From Caldilineaceae bacterium (GTDB lineage: Bacteria > Chloroflexota > Anaerolineae > Caldilineales > Caldilineaceae), in assembly GCA_026645575.1 (NCBI GenBank), contig JAPKMW010000001.1, positions 62,001-126,000 on the forward strand: a DNA stretch of 64,000 bases, read 5' to 3'. The notes beneath the pieces were generated by a model. It ran no database searches. It saw only the letters and a program-made list of their open reading frames with translations, and was not told the DNA's origin. The position numbers were made by a program, and so were the translations under genes. Below, piece after piece: positions 46,440 to 54,795 of this stretch (within the stretch, counting starts at the first letter, position 1; the number at the start of each line of letters is the position of its first letter).

Positions 46440-47579
46440 GTGTCTGCTAACTTTGTTGATGCGCTACTTGGATACGAACTTTATGTGTTGTCTAGAGGAA
46501 CTGCATCCAGAGAAGACATTAATAAACACCTTGAAGGTAATAAAAGAGTTTCGATATCACCGCGTACTTACCAGCATTACAAGAAGTTAATGGCTAATGG
46601 CTTTCGCAGTTACGTTCCTATAAACAGATTTGACGTGTCTCAAGCTTTAGGCAAACTACAATTAGCCGCAGATAGGAGACGGTATTCACGCCATAAAGTA
46701 GAAACCCCGGCTACAATTTCTTCTGATGGCATTAATTGGCACGAGTGTAAAATAATAGACATATCTCTTGTCGGGTTTGGAATTTATACACTAGAGAAAT
46801 TTAGGGTCCGACCTGGAAGTCAAGTTTGGATACAGATGGGCGGTTATTCACCTATACTTTCTTTTATTGCTTGGCAAGCGCATGATGATACAGGTACAAG
46901 ACTTGGCGTCCGTGCAATTGAATTTATTGATAACTTCAAAATTACTTCTACTAAAGAGATAGATGACCTACGGCTGCAAGGGCTACTGGTCATTTACCGA
47001 GAAATTGATGACCATATAGACTGGAAGTATTTAGTCCACATACTTGAAAAAGGTACTGAACTAATTGAATCAATTGCGGATTTGCTATTAGAAATAGGTA
47101 GGGCTGCTGGTGAAGAACTTACTCCATCAAGACCAATTCTTGAGTCTATTCAATTTGGTTCACCTGGTGGAGTAGAAATAAAGATAGATTTTGGGGTTGC
47201 CGAAATTTTGAAAGTAATTGTTGAGTCGATACAAAACCTTGGTTTGAAAAGAAGCCGGTATAGAGCAGAAACTGAACGGATTACACTTGAGAACCAAAGA
47301 CTTAGCTTGGAGAATGCTAACTTACAAGTTGAGGTATTACGGAATGCTTTGAGCCTTACCAGTGAGGCTCAAACAAGGCAAATTAAAGATGATGTGATAC
47401 AAAAGCTAATTAGACAGCCCCTCAAACAAGCTTTGCAAGTAGATAGGCTACCTTCAAACTTGTTTGAGGAAAACAGCATTGAACGTGGGATTCTTGAAAA
47501 ACGAGTACTGCCTGCTGCGGCTGAAATAATGGACGGTGACGACCCAACATACCAAGTTAGAGTATCTTCAAAGAATTAA
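46440..47579 (+). CDS. PilZ-domain protein of unknown role in an AT-rich islet
   Basis: This is a 379-residue protein. Residues about 80-190 form a PilZ domain with the c-di-GMP signature: arginines in 'RRRYSRHKV' followed by 'DISLVGFG' (R-x3-R and D-x-S-x2-G). The N-terminal part ('ASREDINKHL', 'SPRTYQHYKKLMANGFRSY') and the later coiled coil (about 275-320, 'ERITLENQRLSLENANLQVE') are not recognised. GTG at 46440 is chosen because AAAGGA lies eight bases before it; ATG 46431 is too close to that site. Codon use is clearly more AT-rich than its neighbours, suggesting recent acquisition. It probably responds to cyclic di-GMP. Confidence 0.75.
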   Translation: MSANFVDALLGYELYVLSRGTASREDINKHLEGNKRVSISPRTYQHYKKLMANGFRSYVPINRFDVSQALGKLQLAADRRRYSRHKVETPATISSDGINWHECKIIDISLVGFGIYTLEKFRVRPGSQVWIQMGGYSPILSFIAWQAHDDTGTRLGVRAIEFIDNFKITSTKEIDDLRLQGLLVIYREIDDHIDWKYLVHILEKGTELIESIADLLLEIGRAAGEELTPSRPILESIQFGSPGGVEIKIDFGVAEILKVIVESIQNLGLKRSRYRAETERITLENQRLSLENANLQVEVLRNALSLTSEAQTRQIKDDVIQKLIRQPLKQALQVDRLPSNLFEENSIERGILEKRVLPAAAEIMDGDDPTYQVRVSSKN

Positions 47580-47615
47580 ACCTTTCGCTTACATTTTGCT
47601 GTGGGCCGTTTGCTT

Positions 47616-49322
47616 TCAAAATAGACCACCTTGTACCAGGGTTTCATCTTCATTTTCACGATACTCAATTTTTGATACTGGTTCTATTTTTTTGTCCGTG
47701 ATACCAACCTTTTCTTCCAACCAACCAATCTGCCGTTCCAATTCCTCTGGGCTGCATTCGTTGACCGGCTTGCCAAAGCGTTGGAGCAAGAGTGCATTCA
47801 CTTGGCGGATCGTCTCGCCGTTAACCTGGCCGTGCAGTTTACCGGCATATTGACTGACCAACCCCTGGCGGCGACGGCGCAGTTGTTCGCGCTTCTCCTT
47901 GTCGGTGATTAGTTCTGGCTCGTCGTCAACCGTGGCAGGTTGCGCTGGGCTATCGGCTTCATCAAGCGTCGTCGAGTAGCCGTTGTGCCCGAAGCCGATG
48001 CCCGCAATGCTTTCCAGGCTGATGCCTTGATAGAAAAGTTTGGGGCCATCGCCACCGCCAAAGGTTGACTCGCCGCTCTTGGCGCCATCTACCTCTTCGA
48101 GCAGCTTAATGGCGCGAGCTGCTTCAACCCGCTTGGCGGTGATATATTTGCGCATAGCCAGATCGTTGATGCCAAAGATCCAGGCGGTCTGTTCTTCTTT
48201 GGGGCGGTTGGGCAACATGCGACCGGCGCGCATGGTGAATTGATCGAGCCAGTTAAATTCGCGAATGCCATTGAGGACGGCGGCCACGGCAATCGGCTTG
48301 TGGTCATAGCCGACATGGGCCATGCCCACCGTCACCAACATATCCCAGCTACCATTTTTGAAGAGGCGCAGGTTGTCATGGGCGTTGCTGTCATCGGAAA
48401 CAGCCAGCAGACAACGCGCCCCCAGCGATTGGAGATAGTCCAACACCTGGCGGGCATGTTCTTGGTTGGCGCAACCGGCAATGCCACAGTAACGCGGCCA
48501 GATCTCCTGCAACTCTTTGACCTTTTCCAACGCATGGCGCGCCGCCAACTCCCAGAACTGGGGATCGGTGGCGACTTTGGTCAACTGCTGGGCGGTGAAG
48601 CGGAGTTCGACCTCTTCGGTGCGATAGCGGGTGCGTCCATTTTCCTGGTGCCGCCGGGTTTGGTGGAGCTTGCCATCGAAGAGATTGGCATCAAAAGGGC
48701 GGAGAAAGCCCTGGCCCACGCCGTCGCCATAGGTCAACTCGACATCCGCCACAATGCGCCCCTGGTCGTTGTACTGGGCAAAGATGATCGGGTTGTCGTC
48801 GGCGCGATAGGGGGTGCCGGTCATCACCAGTTTGAAGGCGGCATGTTCGGCCAGTTGACCGAGCAATTTGGCCGCTTGGGTCGTGTCGCCGCTGCCATAG
48901 AGCTTTTCGCCCAGGTAATGGGCCTCGTCACAGACAATCGCCAGCCGCCCACGGTGGCGGCGGGCAAAGCGTTCGTGCGCTTCCGGGTCGGCGCAGAGCG
49001 ACTGGTAGCTGGAGATATAGCCAAAGCCGCGCAAGCTGGCAAGGGCAGTGTTTTCCCGGTGAACGATCACCCCCATGGCGTTGGGCTGGAAGTGGTTGCG
49101 CACCGCCTTCCAGTCCAATTCAAATTGCGAACAGAGGCCCAACCGGGGGGTAAGGACAACGGCGGCGTCGATGCGCTTTGCTTTGTAAAGCGCATCAAGT
49201 ACCGCCAGGGCCAAAATCGTTTTGCCACCGCCGGGGGGAATGACGGCGGTGAGTGTACCTCCAGGCGCTTTGCTCAGGGCTGCAGTCACCGCCTGGAGTT
49301 GATGTTCACGTAAACTAAACAT
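47616..49322 (-). CDS. SF2 DEAD/DEAH-box helicase
   Basis: This 568-residue ResIII/UvrB-type superfamily 2 ATPase has motif I 'PPGGGKT' (near residue 30), motif Ia 'VLTPRLGLCSQF', motif II 'CDEAHYLG' and motif III 'MTGTPYR'. Helicase-C motifs include 'TVGMAHVGYDHKP' and 'TMRAGRMLPNRPKEE' (arginine finger region). The last 150 residues are charged and not recognised. The fold unwinds or translocates on nucleic acid; it resembles helicases of phages and restriction systems, but no nuclease is linked. It is five bases downstream of the PIG-L gene, so the two are probably one transcript. Confidence 0.88.
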   Translation of the reverse strand: MFSLREHQLQAVTAALSKAPGGTLTAVIPPGGGKTILALAVLDALYKAKRIDAAVVLTPRLGLCSQFELDWKAVRNHFQPNAMGVIVHRENTALASLRGFGYISSYQSLCADPEAHERFARRHRGRLAIVCDEAHYLGEKLYGSGDTTQAAKLLGQLAEHAAFKLVMTGTPYRADDNPIIFAQYNDQGRIVADVELTYGDGVGQGFLRPFDANLFDGKLHQTRRHQENGRTRYRTEEVELRFTAQQLTKVATDPQFWELAARHALEKVKELQEIWPRYCGIAGCANQEHARQVLDYLQSLGARCLLAVSDDSNAHDNLRLFKNGSWDMLVTVGMAHVGYDHKPIAVAAVLNGIREFNWLDQFTMRAGRMLPNRPKEEQTAWIFGINDLAMRKYITAKRVEAARAIKLLEEVDGAKSGESTFGGGDGPKLFYQGISLESIAGIGFGHNGYSTTLDEADSPAQPATVDDEPELITDKEKREQLRRRRQGLVSQYAGKLHGQVNGETIRQVNALLLQRFGKPVNECSPEELERQIGWLEEKVGITDKKIEPVSKIEYRENEDETLVQGGLF

Positions 49323-49327
49323 GCACG

Positions 49328-50086
49328 TTACCGCAACGCCCCACTAGCCAGGAGCTTGGCCCAATCCTCATCGCTCTGCAAGGTGAGGACGCGGAAAACT
49401 TCGGCATGGGCCATCTCTTTGCCCTCGCCACTTTTTGCCGAGAAATCGCGAATGCGTTTTTCCAACCCTTCGGCCTTGCCCACCTGACTATCATGGGCTT
49501 TAAGCGCCTGGATTTTGAGGTCGATGGTGCTGCTAATATCGACATACGTTTCGCCCTGGCCGCGGGAGGAGATATAGACCTTGCGCACGCGACAGGCAAA
49601 GATTCCTTCTTCCTCTAACTCTTGGAAAAGATTGGGTTGGCTACAGGCCGGGAAAATGGCATCCATCGTCGCTTCCCCCACGGCGCGATGGTCGGGGTGA
49701 TTGATGCCACCAAAGGAGGTGAACATCACCGTTGGGTCCATCGCAACGATCACTTCGGGGCGGAAGCGGCGGATCTCGCGCACCAGTTTCTTGCGCAGAT
49801 CGAGGGTGTTGACCACCATGCCATCCGGTTCGCGCAAAAAGGTGACATCCTCCACGCCGACGATTTTGGCGGCGGCCAGCGTTTCGGCTTCGCGAATCTC
49901 GGCCGCGCGCGCCTTCGTCATACCTTCCTCAGCAATGCCGACATCACCGCTGGTCACCAAAACATAGGCCGCCTTGGCGCCGCCTTGCACCCAGCGGGCA
50001 ATCGTGCCGACCGAGCCAAATTCAATATCATCCGGGTGGGCGGCAATCGCCAGCACACGGGTGGGGATATAAGGTGCATTACTCAC
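49328..50086 (-). CDS. PIG-L/LmbE-family zinc deacetylase
   Basis: This 252-residue N-acetylglucosaminyl-type deacetylase has the zinc/catalytic motif 'AAHPDDIEFG' near residue 17 and the third metal ligand region 'INHPDHRAVGEA' near 130. The family includes BshB (bacillithiol) and MshB (mycothiol) enzymes and de-N-acetylases of glycolipids; which one applies here cannot be decided, and no thiol-pathway gene is adjacent. It precedes the helicase gene with a five-base gap. A family A hairpin (50120-50210) separates it from the upstream lyase gene. Confidence 0.88.
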   Translation of the reverse strand: MSNAPYIPTRVLAIAAHPDDIEFGSVGTIARWVQGGAKAAYVLVTSGDVGIAEEGMTKARAAEIREAETLAAAKIVGVEDVTFLREPDGMVVNTLDLRKKLVREIRRFRPEVIVAMDPTVMFTSFGGINHPDHRAVGEATMDAIFPACSQPNLFQELEEEGIFACRVRKVYISSRGQGETYVDISSTIDLKIQALKAHDSQVGKAEGLEKRIRDFSAKSGEGKEMAHAEVFRVLTLQSDEDWAKLLASGALR

Positions 50087-50119
50087 GTTGCAAAACTCCT
50101 CTGATTGGGTTGCCTGGGA

Positions 50120-50210
50120 ACACTACAGCGGATTTGGGGAGGAACGGATTTGCTTCTCGCACACTGATGCCGGATTGTAAATCCGCTGCTTCCTAAATCC
50201 GTTGTAGTGT
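50120..50210. terminator. Family A inverted repeat, 32-bp arms (27/32)
   Basis: Arms 50120-50151 and 50179-50210 carry ACACTACAGCGGATTTGGGG and its diverged complement, closely matching 19713-19803. It lies 36 bases beyond the stop of the minus-strand CitE-like gene. Confidence 0.75.
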
Positions 50211-50245
50211 CCGCGTGGCTCTTTTCATATAATCTACTTGGTTGG

Positions 50246-51133
50246 TTAGTGTTGTTGAATCGCTTCCGCCCGCGCCAGCAACCGCTGCGCCGTACGAATG
50301 ACCGGCATATCAACCATCTTGCCTTCATAGGCAAAGGCGCCGGCGCCGGCTTTTTGATGTTCATCAAAGGCGGCCAAGAGACGGCGCGCCGCCTCCACCT
50401 CTGCGGCTGCCGGGGCAAAGATGCGGTTGGCCGTTTCAATCTGCCCTGGATGAATGAGCGTCTTGCCGATAAAACCAAGCTGGCGGCCATTCACACATTC
50501 GGCCTCTAAGCCTTGTGGATCATTCAAACCGACAAAGACCAGGTCGATGGCCTGCAAGTTGTACGCGCCGGCTGCGGTGACAACGGCGCTGCGGGCATAG
50601 AACATCTCCCCGTTCTCGCGTGAGCGCACGGCGCCGACGCTGGCGGCAAAATCTTCAGCGCCAAAGACCAACGCGTCGAGCCGGGGCGTGGCCTGGCCGA
50701 TCTCGCGCAAATTCATGACCCCTAGCGCCGTCTCGATCATCGCCACTAGCCGGGTCTGACCGACTGGCCAGCCATTCTGTTTCTCCTGCTCATCCAGAAA
50801 ATGGCTGACCGCCAGTAGATCCTCGGCGCTTTCCACCTTGGGAACGACATAGCCGTCGGGGCGCCCTTCAAGAGTGAGGGCCAGGTCGTTTTGGGCCAGC
50901 GAGCCGTTGATGTTGTTGATGCGCACCAGCCGTTCGTGCGGGCCAAAATCCAATTCGAGCAGCGCCTGGCGCACGGTCAGTCGCGCTGCCTCTTTCTGGG
51001 AAAGCGCAACGCCATCTTCCAGGTCAAGAATAATGGTATCGGCCGGCAAGGTGCTGGCTTTGGTCACTTTGCGCAGACTGTCCCCCGGCACGTAGAGCAT
51101 GGAACGGCGGGGAGAAGGCGTTCGCTTGGTCAT
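50246..51133 (-). CDS. CitE/HpcH-like CoA ester lyase
   Basis: This 295-residue TIM-barrel protein belongs to the HpcH/HpaI-CitE family. It shows 'SMLYVPGDSLRKVTKA', 'ILDLEDGVALSQKEAAR', 'LVRINNING', 'VVPKVESAED', 'LVAMIETALGVMNL' and 'LVFGAEDFAASVG', which carry the metal and CoA-ester contacts. Members split malyl-CoA, methylmalyl-CoA, citramalyl-CoA or citryl-ACP; the specific ester is not visible here. GGAG lies seven bases before ATG 51133. The 186-base gap before it holds a nested inverted repeat. Confidence 0.88.
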   Translation of the reverse strand: MTKRTPSPRRSMLYVPGDSLRKVTKASTLPADTIILDLEDGVALSQKEAARLTVRQALLELDFGPHERLVRINNINGSLAQNDLALTLEGRPDGYVVPKVESAEDLLAVSHFLDEQEKQNGWPVGQTRLVAMIETALGVMNLREIGQATPRLDALVFGAEDFAASVGAVRSRENGEMFYARSAVVTAAGAYNLQAIDLVFVGLNDPQGLEAECVNGRQLGFIGKTLIHPGQIETANRIFAPAAAEVEAARRLLAAFDEHQKAGAGAFAYEGKMVDMPVIRTAQRLLARAEAIQQH

Positions 51134-51151
51134 GGGCAACTCCATTCAGTG

Positions 51152-51304
51152 ATCAAAGATTACGCAGATTATGCAGATTGATAAATCACTGATGTTACGC
51201 ACTGGGAGCGCCGCCATCTCTGGCGGCAGCCGGCAGGGATGCCGGCGTTCCCAGGAGGGGCTGCGTAACATCAGTCAATCACTTTAATCTGCGTAATCTT
51301 TGAT
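51152..51304. repeat. Nested 153-bp multi-stem inverted repeat
   Basis: The outer stem is 20 bp and perfect (51152-51171 with 51285-51304). Inner stems are TGATGTTACGCA (51190-51201) with 51262-51273, and CTGGGAGCGCCG (51202-51213) with 51243-51254. Two small GC-rich hairpins (GCCGCCATCTCTGGCGGC and GCCGGCAGGGATGCCGGC) form the crown. It lies between the class IV aminotransferase 3' end (51319) and the CitE-like gene. Confidence 0.8.
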
Positions 51305-51318
51305 AAAAATCTACTCTG

Positions 51319-52152
51319 TTAATAATTCTCAACGTAGGTGTGAAAGAGATCGAGCAGCTTGCGGGTCTTGGGGCCGGGCTTGCCGTTGCCGATCATCTGA
51401 TCATCGACCTGAATCACCGGCAGAATTTCTTTGGTGGAACTGGTGATGAAAAGTTCGTCGTAGTCAGCCAACGCAGCATAGGAAAGCTCGCCTTCTACCA
51501 CCTCAAAATCATCTTCGGCAATCTCCATGACGACGGCGCGCGTAATGCCGGACAGCACTTCCTCTTTCGGCGTAATCAGTTGGTTGCCGCGAAAGGCAAA
51601 GAGATTGGCGCGCGTCCCTTCGGTCAACCGGCCATCGTGCGTGCGGTAGATCGCCTCGACGGCACCCTGACGTTTGGCCTCTTCCACTGCCATGACCGCC
51701 CCCAGGTAATTGATGCTCTTGACGGTAGGCAGCACCCGATCCATCACAACGGTTGTGACTTTGACCCCTTCCGCTTGCTGTTGCGCCATGCTGCTTTTGA
51801 TGGGGGTGATCATCACCAGCAGGCTGGGCTGGGCGGATGGCGTCATAAAATCAGCCGATGGACCACCGGTGACAACAATGCGGATGCCGGCGTCGGGAAA
51901 GCCATTGTGGTCAAAGGTGGTCTGGACAATATTGCTCAACTCCTGAATTGACCAGGGCAAGGCCAGATCGATGGCTTTGGCCGAGCGTTCCAGCCGCAAG
52001 AGGTGTTCGTACAGTTTGAAGGGCTTGCCATGATAAGAGCGGGTGTAATCAAAGACGCCATAACCGCGCACAATGCTGAGATCATTGACGGGTAGGGTCG
52101 CCTGGTCGGCGGGAACAAAAGAGCCGTTGACATAATAAATGGGTTGCGCCAT
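51319..52152 (-). CDS. Class IV aminotransferase (branched-chain/D-amino acid type)
   Basis: This 277-residue PLP enzyme of the IlvE/DAAT/PabC fold has 'YYVNGSFVPADQATLPVNDL', the PLP-lysine region 'TVKSINYLGAV', 'LTEGTRANLFAF' and 'VLSGITRAVVMEIA'. Length and motifs fit D-alanine or branched-chain aminotransferases; the substrate side cannot be fixed from sequence. It stands between the lyase gene and the divergent metal transporter operon. Confidence 0.9.
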   Translation of the reverse strand: MAQPIYYVNGSFVPADQATLPVNDLSIVRGYGVFDYTRSYHGKPFKLYEHLLRLERSAKAIDLALPWSIQELSNIVQTTFDHNGFPDAGIRIVVTGGPSADFMTPSAQPSLLVMITPIKSSMAQQQAEGVKVTTVVMDRVLPTVKSINYLGAVMAVEEAKRQGAVEAIYRTHDGRLTEGTRANLFAFRGNQLITPKEEVLSGITRAVVMEIAEDDFEVVEGELSYAALADYDELFITSSTKEILPVIQVDDQMIGNGKPGPKTRKLLDLFHTYVENY

Positions 52153-52260
52153 GAATGCTGATCCTTACTGAACAGTCGATAAAGCAATGCTCACTACTTT
52201 ACCACAACTGTCCAGAGAATTTGTAATTTAGGAAGACCCCTGGCAAAAAGGCAAATGTTG

Positions 52261-52277
52261 CTGAGACGCAATCTCAG
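52261..52277 (+). promoter_or_regulatory. Palindrome upstream of the metal ABC operon, possible operator
   Basis: CTGAGA-CGCAA-TCTCAG lies about 24 bases before the extended -10. The position suits a metal-responsive repressor, but it does not match a Fur, Zur or MntR box that I know. Confidence 0.3.
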
Positions 52278-52300
52278 TTACACGATTAATCGGCAGGTTA

Positions 52301-52309
52301 TGGTATACT
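52301..52309 (+). promoter_or_regulatory. Extended -10 promoter of the metal ABC transporter operon
   Basis: TGGTATACT, identical to 1127-1135, lies 47 bases before the ATG. No clear -35 box is visible. Confidence 0.45.
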
Positions 52310-52356
52310 GGATCGATGGAAACGATCAATGAAACGATGATAGTAGGAAAGAACCT

Positions 52357-53247
52357 ATGAACGCTTTTTTCAATAACGCGACCCATCGCCAACCCCACGA
52401 CCCAACCAAACCCTGTGTGCAGTTACGCCAGGTGACGGTCAGCTATGAAGGCGTCACGGCGCTGGATAATGTGTCCCTGGCCCTCAGCGCGGGCGATCAA
52501 GTGGCGGTGGTGGGGCCAAATGGCGCCGGGAAAAGCACCCTCTTTAACATCATTGCCGGCACGTTGAAACCCACGCAGGGGCAGGTCAATATTTACGGTA
52601 GCGGCCCCCAAGGTCATATCTGTGTGGGCTATGTGCCGCAGCGCAACCGCATCGACTGGCGCTTCCCGGTGACAGTGCAAGATGTGGTGATGATGGGGCG
52701 CGTTGGCAAGATTGGTCTGTTGCGCTGGCCCCGCCGTCGGGATAGCCAGATCGCCACACAGGCGCTTGATCGGGTGGGCATGAGCGCTTTTGCTAAACGG
52801 CAGATCGGCGAATTGTCCGGCGGGCAGCAGCAGCGCGTCTTTCTGGCGCGGGCATTGGCGCAGGAAGCGGAATTGTTGCTGCTGGATGAGCCGCTGACCG
52901 GGCTGGACCTGCCCAGCCAGGAAGCGATCCTGGATCTGCTGGCCCAACTGCGGCGGCAGGGGGTAACAGTGCTGGTCGCCACCCATGACCTTAACCAGGC
53001 GGCGGAACATTTTGCCAAGGTACTCTTGTTGAATCGGCGGCTGGTTGCCCTGGGCGCACCGCACGAGGTGTTGACGCCCCGCTGGTTGAGCCAGGCGTAT
53101 GGCAGTCAACTCCATATTGTTCATAGCACTGAAGGCGATCTACTGCTGACCGATAGCTGTTGTGGTGAAGGGGATGAGCCGGCGGCGCATCCCGTGGCGC
53201 ATCCAGTGACACAGCCGATGCCCGCTATGCTGGAAGGCGTGCGCTGA
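52357..53247 (+). CDS. Metal (Mn/Zn/Fe) ABC transporter ATP-binding protein
   Basis: This 296-residue ABC ATPase has Walker A 'GPNGAGKST' (near residue 53), Q-loop 'YVPQRNRIDWRFPVTV', signature 'LSGGQQQRV', Walker B 'LLLLDEPLTGLD' and H-loop 'ATHDLNQA'. 'FPVTVQDVVMMGR' is typical of ZnuC/MntB/SitB-type chelate transporters. The C-terminal tail ('SCCGEGDEPAAHPVAHPVTQ') is His/Cys-rich and may bind metal. The stop overlaps the permease start by one base (TGATG). Confidence 0.93.
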   Translation: MNAFFNNATHRQPHDPTKPCVQLRQVTVSYEGVTALDNVSLALSAGDQVAVVGPNGAGKSTLFNIIAGTLKPTQGQVNIYGSGPQGHICVGYVPQRNRIDWRFPVTVQDVVMMGRVGKIGLLRWPRRRDSQIATQALDRVGMSAFAKRQIGELSGGQQQRVFLARALAQEAELLLLDEPLTGLDLPSQEAILDLLAQLRRQGVTVLVATHDLNQAAEHFAKVLLLNRRLVALGAPHEVLTPRWLSQAYGSQLHIVHSTEGDLLLTDSCCGEGDEPAAHPVAHPVTQPMPAMLEGVR

Positions 53248-54107
53248 TGGAAGTGCTGACTTGGTTGTTGGAACCTTTACAATATGGCTTTATGGTGCGG
53301 GCGTTACTCGCCTCGCTCATGGTCGGGCTGACCTGTTCGACGTTGGGGGTCTATGTCATTCTGCAAGGGATGTCCTTCTTTGGTGACGCCCTGTCGCACG
53401 CTATCTTGCCGGGCATTGTGTTGGCCTATCTCTTTGGCTGGCCGTTGGCGATTGGCGCGCTGATCTTCGGCATTTTGACCGCCGTTGGCATTGGCGCGCT
53501 GACGCATCAAGGCAATGTCCGCGAAGACACGGCAATCGGCATCATCTTTGCCGGTAGTTTTGCCTTGGGCGTGGCGATGTTAAGTACGGTTGGCGGCTAT
53601 GCTGTGGATCTGGCCCATATCCTCTTTGGCGATGTGCTGGCAGTCAGCATCCGCGATCTCTGGATCATGCTGGCCTTAAGTGTCGGCATCCTGCTGGTGG
53701 TCATCCTCTTTTACAAAGAACTGTTGGTAATGACCTTCGACCCCATGCTGGCCAAGGTGTTACGCCTCCCCACCACCTTTTTCCGCTACCTCTTGTTGGT
53801 GTTGATTGCCCTGACAATCGTCACCGCGCTGCAAACCGTGGGCATTGCTCTGGTGTTGGCCATGTTGGTGACGCCGGCCGCGACGGCGCAACTCCTGACA
53901 CGCCGGATGCACATCATGATGATCGTCGCCGCAATCTGTGGCATGAGCGCCAATCTAATTGGGCTGTACTTTAGTTATTATGTTAATATTGCATCAGGCC
54001 CGGCGATGGTGCTGACGGCAACGCTCTTTTTTGCTGTCGCCTTTTTGTTTGCCCCGCAACAGGGTCTGATAAGGCAAAAGTGGCGCACGCAGCCGGCCAA
54101 AGCCTAG
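53247..54107 (+). CDS. Metal (Mn/Zn/Fe) ABC transporter permease
   Basis: This 286-residue ABC-3 family permease of ZnuB/MntB/SitC type has about eight membrane helices and 'SLMVGLTCSTLGVYVILQGMSFFGDALSHAILPG', the family hallmark near the N-terminus. It is translationally coupled to the ATPase gene. No solute-binding protein gene follows; it must be encoded elsewhere. A perfect hairpin follows 21 bases after the stop. Confidence 0.93.
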   Translation: MEVLTWLLEPLQYGFMVRALLASLMVGLTCSTLGVYVILQGMSFFGDALSHAILPGIVLAYLFGWPLAIGALIFGILTAVGIGALTHQGNVREDTAIGIIFAGSFALGVAMLSTVGGYAVDLAHILFGDVLAVSIRDLWIMLALSVGILLVVILFYKELLVMTFDPMLAKVLRLPTTFFRYLLLVLIALTIVTALQTVGIALVLAMLVTPAATAQLLTRRMHIMMIVAAICGMSANLIGLYFSYYVNIASGPAMVLTATLFFAVAFLFAPQQGLIRQKWRTQPAKA

Positions 54108-54128
54108 TTTCCAATATAACGCCAAGCC

Positions 54129-54186
54129 CGCTCGTAGCCGGTCCATGACCGGCGCCTAAACGCCGGTCATGGACCGGCTACGAGCG
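54129..54186. terminator. Perfect 26-bp hairpin, family C
   Basis: CGCTCGTAGCCGGTCCATGA... (54129-54154) pairs exactly with 54161-54186 around CCTAAA. It lies between the metal permease and dcd genes. Confidence 0.75.
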
Positions 54187-54222
54187 CCTTAATTTTACTG
54201 TGACATAGAAATCGAGTAGGGT

Positions 54223-54780
54223 ATGTCGATAAAGCCTGACCACTGGATTCGCCGCATGGCGCTTGAACAACAGATGATCGATCCTTTTGAAGAGCGCCAG
54301 GTACGCGAGGGCGTGATCTCGTATGGCTTGAGCAGCTTTGGTTATGATATTCGGGTGGCCGACGAGTTTTTGATCTTTACCCCGTCCACAGGGCAACTGA
54401 CCGTCGTCGATCCGAAAGCCATTGATGAAAAAGCAATGGCACGGTATCAAGGTGAGGTTTGTATCATTCCACCGAATAGCTTTGCGCTGGCCCGTAGTGT
54501 TGAATATTTTCGGATGCCACGCAATGTGTTAGGCGTTTGTTTAGGAAAAAGTACCTATGCGCGCGCAGGTATAATAACAAATTTTACGCCTTTTGAACCT
54601 GCCTGGCAAGGATTTGTGACAATAGAAATTTCCAATACGACTCCGCTTCCAGCAAAAATTTATGCCAACGAAGGCATCGCCCAAGTCCTCTTCTTTGAAG
54701 GTGAAGCGCCGGAAGTCTCTTATGCGGACCGCAAGGGGAAATACCAGGCGCAAACCGGCATCACCCTGCCGCGCATCTAA
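54223..54780 (+). CDS. dcd: dCTP deaminase
   Basis: This 185-residue trimeric enzyme deaminates dCTP to dUTP for dTMP synthesis. Visible motifs are '[13 protein letters not shown]', '[18 protein letters not shown]', '[12 protein letters not shown]' and '[21 protein letters not shown]', with the catalytic glutamate in 'IEISN'. The length is standard. The LuxR-type gene begins 15 bases after its stop, so they may be co-transcribed. A bifunctional dCTP deaminase/dUTPase cannot be excluded. Confidence 0.95.
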   Translation: MSIKPDHWIRRMALEQQMIDPFEERQVREGVISYGLSSFGYDIRVADEFLIFTPSTGQLTVVDPKAIDEKAMARYQGEVCIIPPNSFALARSVEYFRMPRNVLGVCLGKSTYARAGIITNFTPFEPAWQGFVTIEISNTTPLPAKIYANEGIAQVLFFEGEAPEVSYADRKGKYQAQTGITLPRI

Positions 54781-54795
54781 CGTGTTTTCAGCAAG

